A DNA stretch of 64,000 nucleotides from Alnus glutinosa (Eukaryota > Streptophyta > Magnoliopsida > Fagales > Betulaceae), in contig NC_084892.1 in assembly GCF_958979055.1 (NCBI RefSeq), positions 2,001,501 to 2,065,500 of the forward strand, read 5' to 3'. The translations under genes and the position numbers were made by a program. The notes under the pieces are model-generated. The model was not told the origin of the DNA and did not search any database. It saw only the letters and a program-made list of their open reading frames with translations. Each line of letters starts with the position of its first letter. Within the stretch, counting starts at the first letter, position 1. Shown piece by piece: positions 57,560 to 64,000 of this stretch.

Positions 57560-58398
57560 TAGATTTTTTTATATATAGATGAATATATACATAATTAAAT
57601 GCAAAGACTTCAATTTTTAACTGTAAAATAAAAACTATTCATTTTATTTGAAATGGTGAGAATCCTTGTCCATCTTTTATGCCCTTTATTTGTCGCGAGT
57701 TAAGTAATATTAAATGTTAACTGGCCTTGTGACGGAGGAGAGTGGTGCTCTCATACATGGGCTTGTTTGGCAATTAACTCTCCTCCCCATTCTCTTATTT
57801 TTACTTCTTTCAAAAAACATCAACTTCAAAACATTCTTAATTTTTTTTTACTTTTTATATCATATCAACATTTTTTATTACTATTTAAATAAAAAAACTA
57901 TTACAATACAATTTTTTTTTTTTCACATTTCCATATAAATTCTTTGAACTTTATATCACATCAATCACATTTTAATATCACTCAATAAATTTCTTCCCAT
58001 CTACACAAACAAAAAAAAAAAATTTCTCCCCCGACAAGAAAGGAGGGGGTTGTGAGATGGGGCAGGATTGATTCTCCGAAAAAACATGCTTATACATCAA
58101 AATTTGAACCTTTTTAAGTGGGAAAGTGATTTGTGGGGGACGGAAACAACCTGACACTTTTTTATTAAAAATCAATTTTTTTTATAAAAAGTGACGGTGG
58201 GGGGACGGTTTCCCGTCCCCCATGAATCACTGCCCTTTTAAGTGTGATCCTTTTGCACCTGCCAACCAATTTGGGCCTGGATTGGTCACCATCTGAAATG
58301 GGCTGCCTACCTCGCCCGGGGGGATAGAAATTTAAAAAATATGTCAATTGGAAAAAATTTATCTTAATTAACTAGGAAGAGGATATCCTTCTTGGGTA

Positions 58399-58440
58399 GC
58401 AGAGCCCATCTCCAAAGAGGCAGAGCCCATCTCCAAAGAG
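58399..58440 (+). repeat. Exact 21-bp tandem repeat
   Basis: Two identical units starting GCAGAGCCCATCTCC at 58399-58419 and 58420-58440. Short and isolated. Confidence 0.93.
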
Positions 58441-59141
58441 GCTTCACATTTTTCAAGTCTTCTATGTATTGGACAAGTTGCTTGTCGCAGCAACTCTGCA
58501 TCTTCTTTCTATCAATAATGATTCTAGTTGTTGAAATAAAAGTTTGTACTACAGCATACAGTTTTAGTAGTTGAGATGAGTATCTTGAAATAAAAATGAT
58601 GTTGGTTTTCTTATTTGCTGACATTGACGTTACATGTTCTGTGATAGGTAGTTTTATTAATTACACGTCCCATTTAATTCAGAGTGCTACTGATGATGAT
58701 TTGTACAGCGAAGAAGTCATTCAGAGGTTTGTCTGTTCTTGATATCTGTTTCCATCTGAAATGAGTAAAACTACCAACCACATGTAATTCTAATAATAAA
58801 GTGAATCTTGCCATGGAAAAATTGAATTCTGAAAGAAAGGCATGCTTCCATGCATGTTTGTTTTGCTAGATATATTGTCTTTTGAAAATTTATGCCTTGG
58901 ATTTCTGATAAGATGATTGACCACTTCAAGAAATCAGCATTTGCCGGATTAATTGAACTTATTCATAATGATGATACCATAAATAAGCTCAAGGCCAAAG
59001 CCTGGCCCAATTAACATATAGGCTTACTCACTACAAAGGTTAAAAAGCCTAGAAACTATCTCATGTACTGCAGCATAACTACAAGCCCATTACGTACGTG
59101 GCAATAAGACAAGGGGTTTACTACTGATTTAGCATAAAGGG

Positions 59142-59246
59142 ATTTGATTCATACACAACATCATCACAACAACCACACAACAACCCCTCACATGTGAGGA
59201 GTTGTTGTGTAGTTGTTGTGTTGGTGTTGTAAATTTAACATTTTCC
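59142..59246. mobile_element. Small foldback MITE with ~11-12 bp target duplication
   Basis: The core 59155-59230 is a palindrome (38-bp arms, ~4 mismatches, centred on CACATGTG; arms rich in ACAACAACCACACAAC). It is flanked by TAGCATAAAGGG (59130-59141) and TAGCATAAAAGGG (59247-59259), a target-duplication-like pair differing by one A. Confidence 0.78.
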
Positions 59247-59280
59247 TAGCATAAAAGGGAGGGATCATCTCCTTCTTCTA

Positions 59281-59281
59281 C

Positions 59282-59332
<51 letters not shown>
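59281..59332. repeat. Compound C / CT / TA microsatellite
   Basis: A C run, then about ten CT repeats, then about ten TA repeats, in immediate succession after the hairpin MITE. Confidence 0.9.
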
Positions 59333-59333
<1 letters not shown>

Positions 59334-59557
59334 TTTCCTCAACAAATTTACTAAGTTAAACATCGGAGGCTCTTCCGTTGGTTGTCGGCCGGCACCACTT
59401 TAATGGTTTTCTTTTTGTTTTGCAAGCAGCCGGTTGTCTAGTTCAGAGGATTAAAGGCTTTTCATGCAAAATTATCATTTTGTTTGAAATGTTACAATAG
59501 AATTCTTATTTTATAAGAGAAGCTGGCAATTGTCTAAGATATGATGAGATGATAAAG

Positions 59558-59719
59558 AGTAATGCTGTATATTATATTTTTATTCCAGTGTTGACGTAGC
59601 AGTCCCAGCCAACTAGTAGAATTTTCTTTTTAAAATAAAACAATGATTGATCCAATAGTTGGTTGAGACTGCCACATAAACATTGTGAGATAGTTATAAG
59701 ATAAAAATGTAATTTTTAA
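59558..59719. mobile_element. Diverged MITE-like inverted repeat
   Basis: Left arm TATATTATATTTTTATTCC...GTAGCAGTCCCAGCCAACTA; the right arm inverted reads ACATTTTTATCTTATAAC...GTGGCAGTCTCAACCAACTA. Clear pairing, but no exact ends or target duplication. Confidence 0.5.
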
Positions 59720-60626
59720 CATTGGTATGTGATAAAACAAGCTAAGCTACAATGTAATAATAAGATTAGTTGTAACATAAATAAATATCGGGTTAGTTGG
59801 ATCTGGGATTCAGATTCATAAATAAGATTTCTCATGGAATTATACTGTTTAGGGCTTTGTCCAAATGGCATTAGAAAAAACCTTTTTTTTTTTTTCTTTT
59901 TTTTTCTTTTTTTTATCATTGTTGATGAATCAGTTTAATATAATATACTAGTGCACTTTTCCTGGAAGTATGATGAACGTTGATGTGTTGTGGAAATAAA
60001 TATCTCAGAAAACGTTTTGAGCAGGTTTAATAATTGTGCCCAAAAATTTCTCATGGAAGAATGATTGCTTCATCACATTTCAGAAGAAAAAAGAACCTTA
60101 TGAGAAGAAAAGAATATTCTTTGTTAGCTTTAACATCTTTCCATGATTATTCTACATGATGTGTTTGTAAGCTATTGGGGGATGATTAGGGAGTGATTGT
60201 CTTCTCCTTACGGGACCAGAGTACCTTTCCCTTCCCCATAATTTCCCACAATAAAACAAGGAGAGGGGAAGGTGTTAATTATAATGAAAGGCCACTTAAT
60301 TTGCCTTTTCAAATGCTTCCTACTGAAGCAAGTTCATTAAATTATAGCCATTGCCTTTAACTGTATCACATTGATTCCCATTAACCAAATTGTTGGCCCT
60401 GTGTGCCTTTTCGATTGTATTAAAATGTGTCATCAATTTCAAGTTCTCCTGTGAATTTACTTGTTTTCCAATTAACAATCATGTCCAGTCAATGAGGAAA
60501 TGAACTTGATGGATGAGGGAGATAATCCTTGCCAAGATGGCATTTTTGTGGTTAGAGCAACAAGTAGCCCAAATTTACTTGAATAAGGGGTAACATTTGT
60601 AAGTAAAGCTCTATTTTTAAAGCAAG

Positions 60627-60752
60627 TAATGCTACACTTTACATTCATTTTATACTAACCGACGTAACGTGTTTTAAGTGGTTGACATGAAAAATCACTT
60701 AAAACACGCCGTTGCATGTTAGTTGATGTAGAATGGTTGTGAAGCAGCATCA
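60627..60752. mobile_element. Hairpin MITE
   Basis: Left arm GTAATGCTACACTTTACATT...ACGTGTTTTAAGTG pairs with the inverted right arm TGATGCTGCTTCACAACCAT...GCGTGTTTTAAGTG around a ~14-base loop (TGACATGAAAAATC). The outer arms are diverged, the inner 14 bases near-perfect. Confidence 0.68.
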
Positions 60753-60759
60753 ATACTCT

Positions 60760-62127
60760 TTTAAACCGACACAGATCTTATTTATTCCCAAACCCCAATC
60801 TGAAAACATGCTTAAGAATTGAGAGAGACTGATTAGTATTATGAAATACTAATATAATGTTTGGTATTCATGTAAGTATAACATATACTCTATGTGATTG
60901 TGTATGAATATATCAAATTTGGGGCAGTTAACCACATTTCAATCTCATAATATTTTTTCTTCTGATTCTACTTGTAATGTTGTTATAAATTTGTTTATAT
61001 ATAACTTGCTCACTCTCGTCCTATCTGCTTCTATTCAAAATTATTTATGCTTGTTAGTGCCACTACTTACAGTGTATTTGGGTTAATGTCCAAAAGAATG
61101 ATGTTTTCAAGTGGTTCTATGAGTTACTACTCTGACCTTGAAAAACTAATAGTAGATTAGAAGTCTACAGGAGATTTTAGCCGTAGAAAAATGCTAGACT
61201 TATAATTCTTTTACAACTTGTTGACACGTGTCAACATGTGATTTGAGGGCATATGCATTTCTTCATAGCAGGTATGTTGTAATGCAATGTGAAGGAAGTT
61301 AAAATTGAACAGTTTAGAAGTTGAAGTTTTCTTTATCCGATCTTTCTCCTCTCTCTGGATTTTTTGGAGCAGTGTCAAGTTCTTGCCTTCAGTTATCCAG
61401 TAAAAACAAAATCATTCTTAAGAGCCATCTAATTAATCAACTCCTCTTTTGAAGTAACTTTGCAGCAAAAACATCTTTTCCAATGTCGCTGGAATTTTTA
61501 GGTATCAACACATGGGTTCTTCGTTTGTTGGATATAAATAGTACACATGCAGTGGGGTGGGTAGTCTTCATTTTCTATCTTCTCATCAACCGAGTAGTTA
61601 ACGTTTGTCAACGGTTTAATTATCTCTCTGCCTTCTCCAATCTAAGCTTTTCAGTAGTTTATGGGTCGGTCACCAACTAAACCAACTCCACTTCTAGCTA
61701 CCTCGGCAACATAAGACAAATACAAATCATCTTATATCCATAATACCGGCCATATGATTCTCCTCTCTCTCTCTCTCTCTCCAAAATGCAAGGTCGGCTT
61801 GCGTTAGTTAAATAGGTCTTACACCCTGTGGGACTGTTTGAATGAATTGCAGTCAATCTCGGTCATGGGAGTGGAAAATTTACTGTTTAGTTTCACTTCA
61901 AAACTTCCATAAAAAGGACAGGATCATCCAGCCCAGTTGAGTTAAATTTCCTTTTAATAATGTGTTCCGAAGCTGTTACTGTCTTTTCAATTTAGTATGG
62001 TTCAAAAGTTTAGGAAGTGAAAAAGGTTAGGATTGGTTGTTTCTACTAATGTTTTATTGTCCCTTTCTACAAACGGAAAAGGATTGGCTTTCCTGCCCCA
62101 AAGTTTGTATTACTAATTTCGATGGAG

Positions 62128-62170
<43 letters not shown>

Positions 62171-63440
62171 CATATATTTATATTTGATATGAAATTCATG
62201 CACATGAAATGAATTTCACGTGCATTGATTCTAAACCAAATATAAGCGTATATAATATGCGTTCAAATAAATGTGTACAAGTACAACTAACACATTTCTT
62301 GAATGATTTTTTTTTTTTTTTCAAACCAATCGTATTTTTCTTCGGCCGTAGTAGGTATTCTCACAAGGCGGTTTTTAATTTATGGGCCCAACTGTCGTTA
62401 TCATCCATTCACCGTCATCACAATCAGCCAGCCCACGTTGTCCAATAGCATTCCAAGTCATCCCCAAACCACGTGTCATCGGATATCTTTAAAAAATCTA
62501 CATATTCGGCTTATGTCTACACCTTGCTTGTCCTTGCACTTATCCAATTCTTTTCCTTCACTTTTTATTTAACATAAAAAATAAAAATAAAAAAAGTCTC
62601 ACTTATTTAATTAACACAAACAAAAAAAAGTCTTACGTTAGTTGGAAACCAAATCTGAGTAGCTCACCCTACGTGTAATTTAAAAAATATAAAAAATAAA
62701 ATATAATTAATAAAAATATATTTTTTAAATATACAGTTAAACATTTGATAAAATTGTAATCCAGTTGTTCATTTCTAAGACATATTTTCAAATTAGATAT
62801 GTTAAGCGGTTTTAATTTGTTAAAAAATACACGTTTGACCGGGGCTAAATGCACTCTTAATCAATCTAGTCAACTCAACTAAACCCAAAATTAAAAACCC
62901 AAAGAACATTTTTATATTACTAGAACCAGACGAGGTCAAACATTGTATTGTGTTAATTTATTTATTTTGCATTAACTGGCAGAAAAAAGGTTTAATAAAG
63001 GAGAGTCGGTCCTGGCTGTCCGTACGTTTTGATAAAAGAAAACAGATGTTAAGGTTGTCGTATTGAACGTAGATGGGCTGGCGATGAACATGGGTTTCAT
63101 TTTCTTCCTTTATTAGCCTCTTCAGGTTTTACTCGTACGTTTTAAATGGATAAATAGAAAGGATACCCTGTACACGGAAAATACACATGCAGATCGAGCT
63201 CTACCCCACCTTTTGTCTCCTTCAATCTCTTAATTTTCTTGCATTAGAGGCAACTAGGCAAGGAAGCGTAAGGGGTTTCGTTTTCTTCCTTTATTAGGAT
63301 ATTCAGATTTTTCTTCTGCAATTAGATGTGAAAACTGAAAGGGATAGCCTACACATGGAAGAAAACACAGAGCGAAGCCCCCCATCTTTTGTCACCTTCG
63401 ATCCAATCTCTTCATTTTTCTTCTAGTACAGACAAGAAAG
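60760..63440. other. Intergenic DNA before the DUF868 gene
   Basis: No supported gene. CT microsatellite at ~61761-61780, (AT)n at 62133-62166, T tract at 62307-62321. The last few hundred bases are presumably the DUF868 promoter. Confidence 0.45.
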
Positions 63441-63525
63441 AGTAACCCATCTCTCTCTCTCTCTCTCTCTCATAGATTAAAAAAAATTCTCATTTTTTTT
63501 ATCTTCTCCGGTGATTTTCTCCAGA
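63441..63525 (+). promoter_or_regulatory. 5' leader of the DUF868 gene
   Basis: A (CT)n run (about 63449-63471) and T-rich sequence directly precede the start codon, a composition common in plant 5' UTRs. The transcription start is not visible. Confidence 0.4.
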
Positions 63526-64000
63526 ATGAGGAGTATAGCATCTTGTTACAGTGAACATGCCATTAAGGTATCCGATTCATATTGTTCAGGCCCTTCAAAT
63601 CAGCCTAACATCTCTTCAAAACTCACCCCTTCAATCCCAAATGCAGTAACATGTATGTACAAAGCAAAACTCTCAACACAAAAGCAGCTCCTGATCACGC
63701 TTACTTGGTGCAACAGCCTTATGGGCCAAGGCTTCGTGATTGACGTCGGTGACAACACCTCATCCTCCCCTTCCAAATTGAATTCCATTTCTCGGCGAAT
63801 GCAAATGAATAAAGGCTCCCAAACATTCCAATCTTGCAGCTCAAAAATTGAAGTCTTCTGGGATATTTCTAAAGCTAATTATGATGCCGGGCCGGAGCCG
63901 ATCAACGGGTTTTATGTCATGGTTTTGGCTGACTCAGAAGTTAGTCTACGCCTTGGAGACAATGATGAAACAGAAACCCGACAAGCAAAATTCTCGTTGG
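63526..64000 (+). CDS. DUF868 family protein, 5' part (cut by window end)
   Basis: The reading frame runs from the ATG at 63526 past the window edge (158 complete codons). Family features: AVTCMYKAKLSTQKQLLITLTWCNSLMGQGF, RRMQMNKGSQTF, KIEVFWDISKA, and EPINGFYVMVLADSEVSLRLGD, matching the DUF868 pattern TCxYxxxL...VTWC...LMG...VxVFWDLxxAxF...PEPxxxxYVxVVxDxEVxLLLGD. These plant proteins are ~300 aa and usually intronless; function is unknown. The first ~40 residues, with little similarity, are the usual variable N-terminus. Confidence 0.88.
   Translation, partial: MRSIASCYSEHAIKVSDSYCSGPSNQPNISSKLTPSIPNAVTCMYKAKLSTQKQLLITLTWCNSLMGQGFVIDVGDNTSSSPSKLNSISRRMQMNKGSQTFQSCSSKIEVFWDISKANYDAGPEPINGFYVMVLADSEVSLRLGDNDETETRQAKFSL

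Larger units (their letters stand above)
56521..58726 (+). other. Unidentified exon-like fragments
   Basis: Three pieces look coding but I cannot name the family. (a) A GC-richer stretch at ~56762-56995 ends at a possible donor AG/GTGTAT; all three forward frames are open for much of it. (b) 57100-57288, after CTCTTACAG and before GTGAGT, reads DGDRWFLNTLLPLHS... ending in a hydrophobic FPIRISKVVTVLLFASMVFI typical of a membrane anchor. (c) 58683-58726, after TTAATTCAG and before GTTTGT, reads SATDDDLYSEEVIQR. Phases b to c agree (phase 0), and a to b agree in one frame. Later exons were not found, so this may be a real gene with missed exons, a truncated relic or noncoding DNA. A 46-base T run lies in the b-c interval. 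Confidence 0.3.

Noticed and set aside
57489-57570. Poly-T tract as the tail of a retroposon on the minus strand
   Set aside because: No element body, pol III boxes or target duplication could be found next to it.
60484-60585. 33-codon open stretch (VNEEMNLMDEGDN...) with a preceding AG
   Set aside because: Considered as a later exon of the unidentified fragments at 56.5-58.7 kb, but there is no donor, no phase evidence and no family match.

Overview
The window is nuclear DNA of a flowering plant, almost certainly a woody rosid-type eudicot. It is AT-rich, with long intergenic spaces full of small non-autonomous transposable elements, split genes with canonical GT-AG introns, and CT/TA microsatellites. 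Plant-only families are present: CTR1, HSFA3, phytosulfokine and DUF868. I cannot name the genus from the sequence alone. No virus, plasmid, prokaryotic operon, CRISPR array, rRNA gene or convincing tRNA gene was seen.

Layout, left to right. (1) 295-10690 (+): a complete 15-exon CTR1, the Raf-like kinase that represses ethylene signalling; it is preceded by a 10-codon upstream ORF and carries a MITE (intron 4) and a SINE (intron 7). (2) 14597-17899 (+): HSFA3, a class A heat-stress transcription factor of two exons, with an exact in-frame 30-bp duplication in its coiled coil. (3) 18937-22235: a 1.6-1.7 kb direct tandem duplication without recognisable genes. (4) 24744-22702 (-): RPF2, a Brix-domain ribosome-biogenesis factor, with a telo-box/site II type promoter. 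(5) 27802-35380 (+): a PCF11-like mRNA cleavage/polyadenylation factor (PCFS4 type). (6) 38880-39137: a LINE relic. (7) 40099-39637 (-): a phytosulfokine precursor, a small three-exon gene easily missed, whose mature YIYTQ is intact. (8) 40.1-52.2 kb: a gene-poor stretch with a probable solo LTR, foldback MITEs and degenerate tandem repeats. (9) 52259-53734 (+): an intronless S-locus-lectin/PAN single-pass membrane protein without a kinase, like At5g03700. (10) 56.5-58.7 kb: exon-like fragments I could not identify. (11) 63526 to the window end (+): the start of a DUF868 gene.

The genes form no operon-like unit. The order CTR1 - HSFA3 - At5g03700-like matches, from memory, neighbouring loci on Arabidopsis chromosome 5 (At5g03730, At5g03720, At5g03700), so the backbone looks like conserved microsynteny, with RPF2, PCFS4 and PSK lying between members of that block here. 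The loci cover ethylene signalling, heat/drought transcription, ribosome assembly, mRNA 3'-end formation and peptide hormone signalling; any functional link among them would be inference. All splice models were made by eye from reading-frame continuity, GT-AG borders and remembered family sequences.
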